The notes below the pieces were generated by a model. It saw only the letters and a list, made by a program, of their open reading frames with translations. It was not told the origin of the DNA and searched no databases. A program made the position numbers and the translations under genes. Positions 7,393 through 16,607 of a stretch of DNA of 64,000 nt are shown here, piece after piece (position 1 is the first letter of the stretch; each line of letters starts with the position of its first letter). Location of the stretch: the NCBI RefSeq assembly GCF_000620465.1, contig NZ_KK211140.1, positions 1,057,964 through 1,121,963 on the forward strand. The letters run 5' to 3'. The DNA comes from Ralstonia sp. UNC404CL21Col (GTDB lineage: Bacteria; Pseudomonadota; Gammaproteobacteria; Burkholderiales; Burkholderiaceae).

Positions 7393-8433
7393 TTACTTCG
7401 ACGCCCACGAGGCGAAGCGCTGTTCCAGCTCGTCGCCGTGGTCGGTCCAGAACTGCAGGTTCTGCAGCACCGCGTTCTTGCTGTTCTCGGGCGAGTTCGG
7501 CATGTTGGCCTGCGTCTTGGCATCGAGCGCCTTGATGGCCGCCACGTTGGCCGGGCCATACGCGATGTGCTTGGCGTATTCCTGCTGCGGCTTCTGCGAC
7601 AGTGTGTAGGCGATGTACTGCTCGGCCAGGGCCTTGTTGGGCGAGCCCTTCGGGATGGCCCAGTAGTCGAGGTCGTAGATGCTGCCGTTCCACACCACCT
7701 TGAGGTTCTTGCCTTCGCGCTGCGCGGCGTCGATGCGGCCGTTGAAGGCGGTGGACATCACCACGTCACCCGCCACCAGGAACTGCGGCGGCTGTGCGCC
7801 GGCTTCCCACCACTGGATGTACGGCTTGATCTGATCGAGCTTCTTGAACGCGCGGTTCTGGCCATCCTTGGTGGCCAGCACCTTGTAGACATCCTTGACC
7901 GGCACGCCGTCGGCCATCAGCGCGAATTCCAGGTTGTAGCGCGCGCCCTTGCGCATGCCGCGCTTGCCCGGGAAGGTCTTCACGTCCCAGAAATCGGCCC
8001 AGCCCTTGGGGGCGGTCTTGAGCTTGTCGGCGTTGTAGGCCAGCGCGGTGGACCACACGAAGAAGCCCACGCCGCAGGTTTGCGGTGCTTCCGGGATCAG
8101 GTCGGTCTTCTTGGCGATCTTGCTCCAGTCGAGCTTCTCGAACAGGCCTTCGTCACAGCCGCGGCCGATGTCGCCGGATTCGACTTCCACCACGTCCCAG
8201 TTGACGTGCTTGGCTTCGACCATGGCCTTGATCTTGGCCTGCTCGCCGTTGTACTCGACCACGGTGACCTTGTTGCTGGTCTGTGCCTCGAACGGCTTGT
8301 TGAAGGCCGCCTTCTGCGCGTCGCCATTGGCGCCGCCGAAGTTGACGACGGTGATTTCCGCTGCATGCGCGCCGAATGCAATGGCGAACGCGCCGGCAAG
8401 CACGGACAGACGCGTCTTTGTGGTGTGTTTCAT
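7393..8433 (-). CDS. Periplasmic substrate-binding protein, PotD/PotF type
   Basis: A 346-residue extracytoplasmic protein with a clear signal peptide (hydrophobic AGAFAIAFGAHA, cleavage near residue 24 before AEITVVNFGG). The mature start and the spacing of VVEVESGDIGRGCDEGLFE match the group 1 family that binds spermidine, putrescine or related amines. AGGAG lies ahead of the ATG. It follows the ATPase gene in the same operon and is followed by hairpins and two permeases. The exact ligand is not shown; the family also includes opine, mannopine and gamma-aminobutyrate binders. Confidence 0.93.
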   Translation of the reverse strand: MKHTTKTRLSVLAGAFAIAFGAHAAEITVVNFGGANGDAQKAAFNKPFEAQTSNKVTVVEYNGEQAKIKAMVEAKHVNWDVVEVESGDIGRGCDEGLFEKLDWSKIAKKTDLIPEAPQTCGVGFFVWSTALAYNADKLKTAPKGWADFWDVKTFPGKRGMRKGARYNLEFALMADGVPVKDVYKVLATKDGQNRAFKKLDQIKPYIQWWEAGAQPPQFLVAGDVVMSTAFNGRIDAAQREGKNLKVVWNGSIYDLDYWAIPKGSPNKALAEQYIAYTLSQKPQQEYAKHIAYGPANVAAIKALDAKTQANMPNSPENSKNAVLQNLQFWTDHGDELEQRFASWASK

Positions 8434-8504
8434 TCCTGGCTCCTCTTATTGGCGTGTGGGTACAACGTGTGGTCGTGGCATGCGGGCAGGGCTGCCCGCG
8501 TGCG

Positions 8505-9593
8505 TCATGCAAAAACGCGCAGGTGTTCCGGTGCGAACTCCAGCTGGATCGGCGCGCCCGGCGCGAAGCCTTCGAGCGCGCGCGTGCCCAGCGGCACCTT
8601 CACGAAACATTCGGGTTGGTCGGGCAGGGCGCAGCGCATGCGCACGTGGTCGCCAAAGTAGACGAGGCCGCGCGTCTGCCCGGTGATCGCATTGCCGGCG
8701 GCGGAAGCGCCTTCGGCCAGACGCATGCGTTCGGGGCGGATGCAGCCCGTGGCCGTGGCCCCGACGTTGGCGCCGGCCACGTTGCGGCCGACCACGCGGG
8801 CGCCGTCGTTGAGCTGAAGTTCGCAGTACTCGCCGTCAACGCGGGTGACGGTGCCGCGCAGCGTGTTGCTGTCGCCGATGAAGTTGGCGACGAACTCGTT
8901 GCAGGGGCGCTCGTAGAGGCTGTCGACCGTGTCGAGCTGCTGCACGATGCCCTTGTCGAACACGGCGACGCGGTCGGACATGGTGAGCGCCTCGCCCTGG
9001 TCGTGCGTCACGTAGACGAAGGTCACGCCCAGCTTTTCGTGCAGCGATTTCAACTCGTACTGCATGTGTTCGCGCAGTTGCTTGTCGAGCGCGCCCAGCG
9101 GTTCGTCCATCAGCACGAGCTTGGGCTCGAACACCAGCGCGCGGGCCAGGGCAATGCGCTGCTGCTGTCCGCCGGAGAGCTGCGCGGGGTAGCGCTTGGC
9201 AAAGCCTTCCATGCGGACCATCTGCAGGGTCTTGTGCACGCGCTCGGCACGTTCGGCGGCGGGCAGCTTGCGCACGGTCAGCGGGTATTCCACGTTTTGC
9301 GCCACTGTCATGTGCGGAAACAGCGCGTAGTTCTGGAACACCATGCCGATGTTGCGCTTGTGCGGCGGCACGTTGTTGAGCAGCGCGCCTTCGAGGCGGA
9401 TCTCGCCGCCGGTCGGGAATTCAAACCCGGCCAGCATCATCAGGCATGTGGTCTTGCCCGAGCCGGAGGGGCCGAGCAGGGTGAGGAACTCGCCCTGGTA
9501 GATGTCCAGGTCCAGGTGCTTGACCACGAGGGTCTCGCCGTCATACGTCTTGCGTACACCGCGAAAGCTGACGATCACGTCGTCGGTCTTCAT
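8505..9593 (-). CDS. ABC transporter ATP-binding protein, PotA type
   Basis: Walker A GPSGSGKTT at 41-49, signature LSGGQQQR at 139-146, Walker B with DEP at 163-165 and the switch His in YVTHDQGEAL. The C-terminal ~120 residues form a TOBE-type regulatory domain, giving the usual PotA length (362). GGAGGAA lies at good distance from the ATG at 9593; an upstream in-frame start lacks such a site. It is the first gene of the operon and powers the transporter made by the three genes that follow. Confidence 0.95.
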   Translation of the reverse strand: MKTDDVIVSFRGVRKTYDGETLVVKHLDLDIYQGEFLTLLGPSGSGKTTCLMMLAGFEFPTGGEIRLEGALLNNVPPHKRNIGMVFQNYALFPHMTVAQNVEYPLTVRKLPAAERAERVHKTLQMVRMEGFAKRYPAQLSGGQQQRIALARALVFEPKLVLMDEPLGALDKQLREHMQYELKSLHEKLGVTFVYVTHDQGEALTMSDRVAVFDKGIVQQLDTVDSLYERPCNEFVANFIGDSNTLRGTVTRVDGEYCELQLNDGARVVGRNVAGANVGATATGCIRPERMRLAEGASAAGNAITGQTRGLVYFGDHVRMRCALPDQPECFVKVPLGTRALEGFAPGAPIQLEFAPEHLRVFA

Positions 9594-10112
9594 TGCTGCT
9601 TCCTCCATACCATGTCGGTCATCGGGCTGAGCGCTGCCGGCTGCAGGCGGCATTTGCTGGCTTGCCCCACGCTGCCCGTCGCGCCGTTCCCCGATCCGTT
9701 CGGGTCGGCCAACATGCCGTGTTGTGACGAATTGTTGATGGACTATAGCGGCTCATTGTTCTGCCAAGTGGACCCAATCCTGGTTATTTGATGGAGCCAT
9801 TTATCGCCGCCGCGCAGGCACATCCCATGGGCGTGCGGGCCCGCGGCACCACAATAGGGAAAACCCCGGATGCCTTGCCCGAGCAAGCTCGGCGGCCGAT
9901 CGTGTGGTCGTCGCGATGTGTTTCAGTTTAGGTCGTGCGCCAGCCCACGTGCGGCGGGCATAACAGAGCCAGGATGGAACCAATTTGGCCGGAACAGCAG
10001 CCCGTCCGGCCCGCGCGGAAATGGTGCGCCGCGTCTTCACGTAAACGGTGCATCGCCTGGGGGCACGCGCAACCGCTACACAACGATGTTGTCGTGCAGC
10101 AACCGGTTTTTT
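9594..10112. other. Gene-free region upstream of the polyamine-type operon
   Basis: About 520 bp separate the transporter operon from the sensor kinase gene. No convincing coding sequence, tRNA or repeat is seen. It should hold the operon promoter. Two short related words in opposite orientation, CCCAATCCTGG (9774-9784) and CCAGGATGG (9968-9976), and a CCGAGC-AA-GCTCGG hairpin near 9887 are the only structures noticed. Confidence 0.6.
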
Positions 10113-11531
10113 TCAGGCCGTCGGCTCTTCCATCAAGGCCAGCGCCAGGTAGACGGAGACGGTCAGCCCTCCGCCGGGCGTTTCCGACAGCGCCACCGTG
10201 CCGCCATGCAGGCGAGCAATCTCGCGGACGATCGCCAGGCCCAGGCCGCTGCCGTCGTGGCCTTCCGATGCCGCGCCACGATAGAAACGGCCGAAGACCG
10301 CATCGCGCTCCGGCACGGCAATGCCGGGGCCGTCGTCTTCCACTTGCAGCACGGCCTGCTCGCCGAGCATCGCCATCGCCTGCCGCTTGACCCGCAGCGT
10401 GACGCGCGCGCCGTTGCCGGCATACAGGATGGCGTTGTCGAGCAGGTTGCCGACCAGTTCCTGCAGCCATTGGGGTTCGCCGGCCACCGTCACCGGCTCG
10501 CTTTCAAAGCCGAGGTCGACGCCGGAGCGGCGCGCAACGGGCGCCAGTTCCAGCGCGACATCGCCGGCCAGTGTGTCAAGGCGTAGCGGCTGGAGTTGTG
10601 GCGCGTAGCCGCTGTCGGTCTCCAGGCGCGAGAGCGACAGCAGTTGCTGCACGCCGCGCGCGGCCTGGCGCACGGTGCCGTGCAGCGGCTCAAGGTGGCG
10701 GCGAATGCGTTCTCCATCGGGCTCCCGCAGGGCCAGTTCGGATTGCGCCTGGATCACGGCCAGCGGCGTCTTCAATTGATGTGCGGCGTCGGCAAAGAAG
10801 CGCTTGCGGGCCTGCACCATGCGCAGCAGGCGCGCCACGTACTGATTGATGGCCTCGACCAGCGGCGCGACCTCTGCCGGCAGGCCCTGCTGCGGTAGCG
10901 GTGCAAGCTCATCGGTGCCGCGGCTGGCGACGGTTTCGCTCAACTGGCGCAGCGGCCGCAGGCCGCGCCGCACGCCCAGCCAGACGATGCCCACGGCCAG
11001 CACCACCAGCAGCACTTCCTGCTGCAATGAACCCGCCAGGATCTCGTGCGCCAGCGCCTCGCGCGGCTCCAGCGTTTCGCCCACCAGCAGCCAGATGACC
11101 TGCGTTTCGGCCGACTGCGCATCGCGCACCGGCAGCGGCTGCGCGGCCATGCGCACCTGCATGCCGCGAAACTGCGTGTCGTAGAACAGGGTGCGATAGG
11201 GCGTGGGGCGCCGCCCGCCCGGCATGGGCAAATCGTCGTAGCCGGTGAGCGTGCTGCCGCCGGCATCGACGATCCGGTAGAAGATGCTGCTGCCGGTTTC
11301 CGATTCGAGAATGTCCAGCGCGAGGTAAGGCAGGTCGATGGCGAATTGCTTGTTGCGCAGTCGCACGCCTTCGCGCATGGCCTTGAGCGAGGCTTCGAGC
11401 GTGCGGTCGAACGCGGCGTTGGCGGCCGTCATGGCGCGCGTGTAAGTCAGCCACGCATCGAGCGCGAGCAACCCCAGCAGCGGCAGCAGCAGCCAGAACG
11501 AAAGCTGCCGGCGCAGGCTCGACGGGTTCAT
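10113..11531 (-). CDS. Two-component sensor histidine kinase (TctE/QseC-like)
   Basis: The 472-residue protein has an N-terminal membrane segment (about 12-31), a ~140-residue periplasmic sensor region, a second segment (about 172-188), then the dimerisation helix with phospho-acceptor His251 (ADAAHQLKTPL), an N box (LLDNAILYA), DDGPGI and GSGLGLAIV. Its ATG overlaps the response-regulator stop codon as ATGA, so the two are translationally coupled. The layout matches kinases of the TctE group, many of which sense carboxylates and act on a nearby porin or transporter; a porin gene is divergent here. Confidence 0.93.
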   Translation of the reverse strand: MNPSSLRRQLSFWLLLPLLGLLALDAWLTYTRAMTAANAAFDRTLEASLKAMREGVRLRNKQFAIDLPYLALDILESETGSSIFYRIVDAGGSTLTGYDDLPMPGGRRPTPYRTLFYDTQFRGMQVRMAAQPLPVRDAQSAETQVIWLLVGETLEPREALAHEILAGSLQQEVLLVVLAVGIVWLGVRRGLRPLRQLSETVASRGTDELAPLPQQGLPAEVAPLVEAINQYVARLLRMVQARKRFFADAAHQLKTPLAVIQAQSELALREPDGERIRRHLEPLHGTVRQAARGVQQLLSLSRLETDSGYAPQLQPLRLDTLAGDVALELAPVARRSGVDLGFESEPVTVAGEPQWLQELVGNLLDNAILYAGNGARVTLRVKRQAMAMLGEQAVLQVEDDGPGIAVPERDAVFGRFYRGAASEGHDGSGLGLAIVREIARLHGGTVALSETPGGGLTVSVYLALALMEEPTA

Positions 11532-12208
11532 GGCGCCGCGCCTTCCGTGGCTTCCAGCAGATACCCGAGCCCGCGCAGCATGACGATGGCCACGCCGCTG
11601 CCGTCGAGCTTCTTGCGCAGGCGGTGCACGTAGATCTCGATGGCGTCGGCGTTGACGGATTCGTTGATGCTGAAGATCTTTTCCGAGATGGCGGCCTTGT
11701 TGACGGCGCGACCGTCGCGCAGCATCAGGACTTCCAGCACGGCGCGCTCGCGGCCGGTGAGGGCGAGCAGTTCGCCATGGAGCGTGAAGGCGCCGCTGAT
11801 GCCGTCGTAGTGCAGCGGGCCGCATTGCAGCTGCGTGCTTTCGTGGCCGTGGCTGCGTCGGATGAGCGCGCGGGCGCGGGCTTCGACTTCAGTCAGGTCG
11901 AACGGTTTCGCAAGGTAATCGTCAGCCCCGAGGTTGAGGCCGCGCACGCGCTCTTCCACGGCGCCATGTGCGGTCAGGATCATCACCGGCAGCGGGTTCT
12001 TGCGGGCGCGCAGGCGGCGCAGCACTTCCAGCCCGTCCAGGCGGGGCAGGCCAATGTCGAGAATGGCCAGCGCGTAGTCCTGCGTGGTGAGCAGCAAGTC
12101 GGCCGCGTGGCCGTCATGCACGCAATCGACCGTGAAGCCGGCCTGGCCCAGGGCTTCTTCCAGCGTGCTGGCCAGCTTCAGGTTGTCTTCCACCAACAGG
12201 ATGCGCAT
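11528..12208 (-). CDS. OmpR-family response regulator (TctD-like)
   Basis: The 226-residue protein has a receiver domain with phospho-acceptor Asp51 (ILDIGLPRLDG), the conserved Lys in LAKPFDL near 101, and a C-terminal winged helix (REVLMLRDGR-like helix, then ADAIEIYVHRLRKKL). The start is the ATG at 12208, where the receiver domain begins; an in-frame extension upstream is not supported. It is the first gene of a two-gene operon with its kinase and lies divergent from a porin, its likely target. Confidence 0.94.
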   Translation of the reverse strand: MRILLVEDNLKLASTLEEALGQAGFTVDCVHDGHAADLLLTTQDYALAILDIGLPRLDGLEVLRRLRARKNPLPVMILTAHGAVEERVRGLNLGADDYLAKPFDLTEVEARARALIRRSHGHESTQLQCGPLHYDGISGAFTLHGELLALTGRERAVLEVLMLRDGRAVNKAAISEKIFSINESVNADAIEIYVHRLRKKLDGSGVAIVMLRGLGYLLEATEGAAP

Positions 12209-12319
12209 ATCGGGACGTCTCTCAATCAGCCGCAGAGGAATACAGACATCGCCGCATGTTTTGAAGCTAGGGAAACCCCCGAGAACGCCGCGACACACCC
12301 GGGCAATTTCCCGTCAATC

Positions 12320-12337
12320 GAAAGTGAACTGAAAGTG
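12320..12337 (+). promoter_or_regulatory. Candidate response-regulator binding site (direct repeat)
   Basis: GAAAGTG occurs twice, at 12320 and 12331, with an 11-bp period, one helical turn. OmpR-type regulators commonly bind such direct repeats as head-to-tail dimers. The site lies between the response-regulator and porin genes, about 80 bp from the porin start. Confidence 0.5.
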
Positions 12338-12415
12338 CGTCCCTCATACGATCCGTCCCGCCCAACGGCCCTGTGACTGGGCCTTTGCGCAAGGACAACG
12401 AATAAGGGAGACCTG

Positions 12416-13489
12416 ATGAACAAGACTTCGATGGCGCTGGCCGTGGTGGCGCTCGCCACCGCGACGACGGCTGGCACGGCCGCCGCACAATCCTCCAACG
12501 TGACCCTGTACGGGATCATGGATTCGGGCATCGAGTATGTGAACCACGCCGGTCCGAACGGCGGCAGCGCCACGCGCCTCGTCTCGGGCGGCAAGAACAC
12601 GTCGCGCTGGGGCATGCGCGGCACCGAAGACCTGGGCGGCGGCCTGAAGGCCGTGTTCAACCTGGAAAGCGGCATCGCCATCGACACCGGCAAGCTCGAC
12701 ACGGACAACACGCTGTTCGATCGCCGCGCGGTGGTGGGGCTGGCGGGCGGTTTCGGCCAGGTGGTCGCCGGTCGCACCTTCACCACCACGTACGACTTCA
12801 TGCTGCCGTACGACCCGATGGGCTACGCGCCGAACTACTCGTGGGCGACGTCGTCCACGGCAACGGGTGACCGCAAGGACGGTCTGTTCTCGCGCGCTTC
12901 CAACGCCGTGCGTTATGACGGCACGTTTGGCGGTCTGAAGCTCGGCGCCACCGTGGGCTTTGGCGAAGCAGCGGGCAACTTCAAGAGCAGCTCCAAGTAC
13001 GACCTGGGCGTCGGCTACAGCGTGGGCGGCTTCTCGGCAGCCGTCACGTGGGATCGCCAGAACGGCGCAGGCACCAGCACCACGCCCGCAGACACGACCG
13101 ATTACATCCAGGGCATTCACGCCGGTGCCAGCTACGACTTCGGCGCACTGAAGCTGTTCGCGGGCTACCGCAATTACAAGCGCGCGTTCACCCCGGCCAC
13201 CGCCAGCCTGCGCAGCGACATGTATTGGGCGGGTGCCAGCTACGACGTGACGCCGGCCTTCACGCTGTACGGCGCGGTGTACAAGCAAAACATCAAGGAC
13301 GGTACCGATGCCGATCCGATCCTGTTCTCCGTGCGCGGCCAGTACGCGCTGTCCAAGCGCACGACGGCGTATCTGTCTGCCGGTTATGCCAAGGCCAAGA
13401 ACGGACAGAACGTGAGCCTGTCGCGCGACGTGGTGGGTTATGGCAACAACCAGGTCGGTGTGACGGCGGGCCTGCAACACCGCTTCTGA
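12416..13489 (+). CDS. Outer-membrane porin, Gram-negative (OmpC-like, betaproteobacterial) family
   Basis: The 357-residue protein has a signal peptide cleaved after Ala-Ala-Ala near 24, the family's opening SNVTLYGIMDSGIEYV, repeated amphipathic strands and a C-terminal His-Arg-Phe for outer-membrane assembly. Length and motifs match the general trimeric porins of Burkholderiales. AAGGGAGA precedes the ATG. Divergence from a TctDE-like system suggests that its expression, and possibly uptake of an organic acid, responds to that system. Confidence 0.95.
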   Translation: MNKTSMALAVVALATATTAGTAAAQSSNVTLYGIMDSGIEYVNHAGPNGGSATRLVSGGKNTSRWGMRGTEDLGGGLKAVFNLESGIAIDTGKLDTDNTLFDRRAVVGLAGGFGQVVAGRTFTTTYDFMLPYDPMGYAPNYSWATSSTATGDRKDGLFSRASNAVRYDGTFGGLKLGATVGFGEAAGNFKSSSKYDLGVGYSVGGFSAAVTWDRQNGAGTSTTPADTTDYIQGIHAGASYDFGALKLFAGYRNYKRAFTPATASLRSDMYWAGASYDVTPAFTLYGAVYKQNIKDGTDADPILFSVRGQYALSKRTTAYLSAGYAKAKNGQNVSLSRDVVGYGNNQVGVTAGLQHRF

Positions 13490-13511
13490 TCGACCGATCG
13501 CAGTCAAAAAC

Positions 13512-13537
13512 ACGGGCACCTTCGGGTGCCCGTTTTC
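13512..13537 (+). terminator. Intrinsic terminator after the porin gene
   Basis: A perfect 9-bp stem (ACGGGCACC / GGTGCCCGT) with a stable TTCG tetraloop is followed by TTTC. An A-run precedes the stem, so it may also serve the convergent J-domain gene. Confidence 0.9.
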
Positions 13538-13565
13538 TTGGATCGGCGCGCGGCTCGGCAGGCTG

Positions 13566-14666
13566 TCAGTCGAGCGTCGTGCGGGATTTCAGCATGCGCC
13601 GCACGTCGCGGAAATCGTCGAAGGCGGCAAGGTCCTGCTCGATGTTGCGCACCTGTTGGCGCAGCGCTGCGATGTCGAGATCCAGCTTTTGCAAGACGGC
13701 GTCGGGTGGCAGCGCTTCGAACCGCTGATACCCGTACGTGTATCGGAACGTGGTCTCGACGCGATGGATCCGCCGGTCAAGCTCCCGCACCTGGTCTTTC
13801 AGGATCTGGTTGTAGTGCGTCAGCCGCGCTTCACTGATCCGGTTGATCGAGTGCTGGTCGATGTGCTCCAGCTCAAGCTGCAATTCCAGTAATTGCAGCA
13901 GGTTGTTCTTGTCGTAGGCCTCGTTGACGCGCTGCATGAGCCGCGTCTTGCGATCTCGCTCCTGCGGATCGGTTTCGCGGTCTGGGTGCAGGGCGCTGGC
14001 GAGCTTGCGATAGACCTCGCGAATGGACAGGGTGACCTGCGCCTGCTCGTCTTCTTCCCGCGCTTCTGCCGCAAGCTGCTTCGGAGATTTCTTTCGCGCG
14101 GCCCGGCGGGCTTCACGTTTGGTTGCGGCGGCGGCCTTTTTCTCAGCCCGTTGTGCGAGGTGCTCGCGGGCGCGTTGCAGTAGCGCCTCTTCCGAATGCA
14201 CATCCGCGTCGTCGCCCAGGCCGACGCCGAGTGCGGCCTCCAGCCTTGCCTTCATCTCGGCAGCTTGCATTGCGGCTTCCCGGTCGAAGTCCGTGCCGCT
14301 GTACTTGTTGTAGAGCGCCTTCAGGCTCGCGTCTTCGTCGATCAGGTCTCGTGCAAGGTCGATGATGAGCGCGGACATCTTGCGGCGCTCGGCCTTGGTG
14401 AAGGCCTCGTGCTCGTAGACCTGGTCCAGGCTGCGCACAAAGCGGATCTGCAATGCGATGCGGCTACGCTCCAGCGGCAACAATTCGCTGGCATATCGGC
14501 TCTGGAACTGAACGGTGGCCGTTTCCCAATCCGACAGCCGCTTGCGCCGATTCTCGATCTGCTTGATCAGTGCGTTGAACGCTCGCTGACCCTTTGACAG
14601 CGTCGGCGAATCGTCCGCGTGCGGATTGGGCGCGATGCTGATGGCAGGGCGGTGGGCCTTGGTCAT
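13566..14666 (-). CDS. J-domain protein with long coiled-coil regions
   Basis: A 366-residue protein predicted to be cytoplasmic, with no signal or membrane segment. The J-domain hallmark His-Pro-Asp is at 227-229 (REVYRKLASALHPDR), so the J-domain is central rather than N-terminal, between a Lys/Arg/Ala-rich charged helix (165-210) and a C-terminal Glu/Leu/Gln-rich coiled coil. There is no Gly/Phe linker or zinc region, so it is a type III J-protein that would stimulate a DnaK partner for specific clients. No chaperone gene is nearby. The client is unknown. Confidence 0.8.
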   Translation of the reverse strand: MTKAHRPAISIAPNPHADDSPTLSKGQRAFNALIKQIENRRKRLSDWETATVQFQSRYASELLPLERSRIALQIRFVRSLDQVYEHEAFTKAERRKMSALIIDLARDLIDEDASLKALYNKYSGTDFDREAAMQAAEMKARLEAALGVGLGDDADVHSEEALLQRAREHLAQRAEKKAAAATKREARRAARKKSPKQLAAEAREEDEQAQVTLSIREVYRKLASALHPDRETDPQERDRKTRLMQRVNEAYDKNNLLQLLELQLELEHIDQHSINRISEARLTHYNQILKDQVRELDRRIHRVETTFRYTYGYQRFEALPPDAVLQKLDLDIAALRQQVRNIEQDLAAFDDFRDVRRMLKSRTTLD

Positions 14667-14727
14667 GGAGCGGAAATGTCGCGGGCTCCGCTAAGGGAGC
14701 CCGTCGATGTGATGTTGATACGATGGA

Positions 14728-15522
14728 TCAGCCCAGCAACAGCGCGTCGTCGTCCACCTTGGCGCCGCGCGTTTCCTCGAACTTCTGCAGCAGGTGCGGC
14801 ACGTCCAGGCCACGGCGTTCCTCGCCTTGCACGTCGAGGATCACGTTGCCCTGGTGCAGCATCACCGTGCGGTCGCCGTAGTCGAGCGCCTGGCGCATGG
14901 AGTGCGTCACCATCATCGTCGTCAGCTTGCTCTCCGAGACGATCTTGGCAGTCAGCTCCAGCACGAAGGCGGCCGTTTTCGGGTCGAGCGCGGCGGTGTG
15001 CTCATCCAGCAGCAGGATGCGCGACGGCTGCAGCGAGGCCATCAGCAGGCTCACGGCCTGGCGCTGGCCCCCCGAGAGCAGGCCGATGCGATCGGTCAGG
15101 CGGTTTTCCAGGCCGAGGTCCAGCCGGCGCAGTTGCTCGCGGAAGATCTCGCGCCACTTGCGGTTGGTGGCGAACGAGAAACCGCGACGCTGCCCGCGGC
15201 ACATGGCCAGCGACATGTTCTCTTCGATGGTCAGGTTTTCGCACGTGCCGGCCATCGGATCCTGGAACACGCGGGCGACCTTGTCGGCGCGTTGCCACGC
15301 GGTCTTGCGCGTGACGTCTTCACCGTCGATCGTGATGCGGCCGGAGTCGACGAGCTGGTCGCCGCTGATGGAGTTCAGGAACGTCGACTTGCCGGCCCCG
15401 TTCGAGCCGATCACGGCGACGAACTGGCCCGCCGGAATCTCCAGCGACAGGCCGCGCAGCGCGCGCGTCTCGATGGGCGTGCCGGGGTTGAAGGTGAGGG
15501 TGAGTCCTTGTGCGCTCAGCAT
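14728..15522 (-). CDS. ABC transporter ATP-binding protein, TrpZ-like (COG1101 type)
   Basis: The 264-residue protein has Walker A GSNGAGKST (39-47), signature LSGGQRQ (149-155) and a Walker B followed by DEHTAALDP (173-181), a wording typical of this small family. AGGGGAA precedes the chosen ATG, one base after the permease stop, so the genes are coupled. With the permease and binding protein upstream it forms a three-gene importer. Characterised relatives (TrpXYZ in streptococci) take up tryptophan; transfer of that substrate to this protein is inference. Confidence 0.92.
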   Translation of the reverse strand: MLSAQGLTLTFNPGTPIETRALRGLSLEIPAGQFVAVIGSNGAGKSTFLNSISGDQLVDSGRITIDGEDVTRKTAWQRADKVARVFQDPMAGTCENLTIEENMSLAMCRGQRRGFSFATNRKWREIFREQLRRLDLGLENRLTDRIGLLSGGQRQAVSLLMASLQPSRILLLDEHTAALDPKTAAFVLELTAKIVSESKLTTMMVTHSMRQALDYGDRTVMLHQGNVILDVQGEERRGLDVPHLLQKFEETRGAKVDDDALLLG

Positions 15523-15523
15523 G

Positions 15524-16432
15524 TCAGTTCCCCTTGGTACCGTTCTTGGCCAGCTTGCCGAACACCTTGCGGCGCACACCGGGAAGCACGAGCGCGATCA
15601 CCACCAGCGCGGCGGTCACCATGTTCAGGTCCTGCGCCTGCAGGCCGATGAAATCGCTGTTGAGCGCGAGGGCGATGAAGAAGCGATACAGGATCGCGCC
15701 CACCACCACGGCCAGCGTGGTCAGCACCAGGCGGCGTGCCGGCAGCACGGTCTCGCCGATGATGACGGCGGCCAAGCCGATGACGATGGTGCCAATGCCC
15801 ATCGACACGTCGGCGCCGCCCTGCGTTTGCGCGTACAGCGCACCAGCAAGCGCCACCAGTGCGTTGGACAGCGCCATGCCGGCCAGCGTGGCCGCGCCCG
15901 TGGCGACGCCCTGCGCGCGGGCCATGCGCGGGTTGGCGCCGGTCGCGCGCAGCGACAGACCGATCTGCGTCGAGAAGAACCAGTCCACCAGCAGCTTGAC
16001 GACCACCACGACCACACCCAGCAGCACCGGGCGGAACACGTAGTCGGGCATCCACTCCGGCTGCAGCAGAGAGAAGATCGTCGGCTCGGAGATGAGCGGC
16101 ACGTTCGGCTTGCCCATGATGCGCAGGTTGACCGAGTACAGCGCGATCATCATCAGGATACTGGCGAGCAGATCCATGATTTTCAGGCGCACGTTGAGCC
16201 AGCCCGTGATGAAGCCGGCAACGGCGCCGGCCAGCGTGCCGCCCAGCGTCGACATGAACGGATCGTGTCCGCCGGCGATGAGCGTGGCCGCCACGGCGCC
16301 GCCCATCGGGAAGCTGCCGTCGACTGTGAGGTCAGGGAAGTTGAGGATGCGGAAGGAGATCAGCACCCCGAGCGCCACGAGACTGAAGATCAGACCGATC
16401 TCCAGGGCGCCGAGCAATGAAAACAGTGACAT
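15524..16432 (-). CDS. ABC transporter permease, TrpY-like (COG4120 type)
   Basis: A 302-residue hydrophobic protein with eight or more membrane segments and the family opening LGVLISFRILNFPDLTVDGS, shared with the LivH/RbsC-like permease superfamily. The ATG at 16432 is used because the first membrane helix begins there. It lies between the binding-protein and ATPase genes of one operon. Confidence 0.92.
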   Translation of the reverse strand: MSLFSLLGALEIGLIFSLVALGVLISFRILNFPDLTVDGSFPMGGAVAATLIAGGHDPFMSTLGGTLAGAVAGFITGWLNVRLKIMDLLASILMMIALYSVNLRIMGKPNVPLISEPTIFSLLQPEWMPDYVFRPVLLGVVVVVVKLLVDWFFSTQIGLSLRATGANPRMARAQGVATGAATLAGMALSNALVALAGALYAQTQGGADVSMGIGTIVIGLAAVIIGETVLPARRLVLTTLAVVVGAILYRFFIALALNSDFIGLQAQDLNMVTAALVVIALVLPGVRRKVFGKLAKNGTKGN

Positions 16433-16559
16433 GACGGAATAGGGCGCGGCGATTGGGCACCGGCCGGTGTGCAATGAACGGGGACGCTTTCGGGTAGGAG
16501 CGTAAGCGCCCGGCCATGATGCGGCGGATAGCCGCGTCGGGGCTCGGGCAGGCAGACCC

Positions 16560-16599
16560 GCGCCGGGACGGCTCCGTCGGGCGGAGGCCGGCCCGGCGC
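16560..16599 (-). other. GC-rich hairpin between binding-protein and permease genes
   Basis: GCGCCGGG pairs with CCCGGCGC around a 24-base loop. There is no T-tract. It lies in the 175-bp gap of the operon and may act as partial attenuator or mRNA 3'-end stabiliser, giving more binding protein than permease. Confidence 0.45.
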
Positions 16600-16607
16600 C
16601 TTGCGAG

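Noticed and set aside
9801-10040. 79-codon minus-strand frame in the gene-free region
   Set aside because: Arg/Ala-rich, no ribosome-binding site, no recognisable fold.
16560-16599. Intrinsic terminator
   Set aside because: The stem is good but there is no T-tract, and the genes on either side are in one operon.
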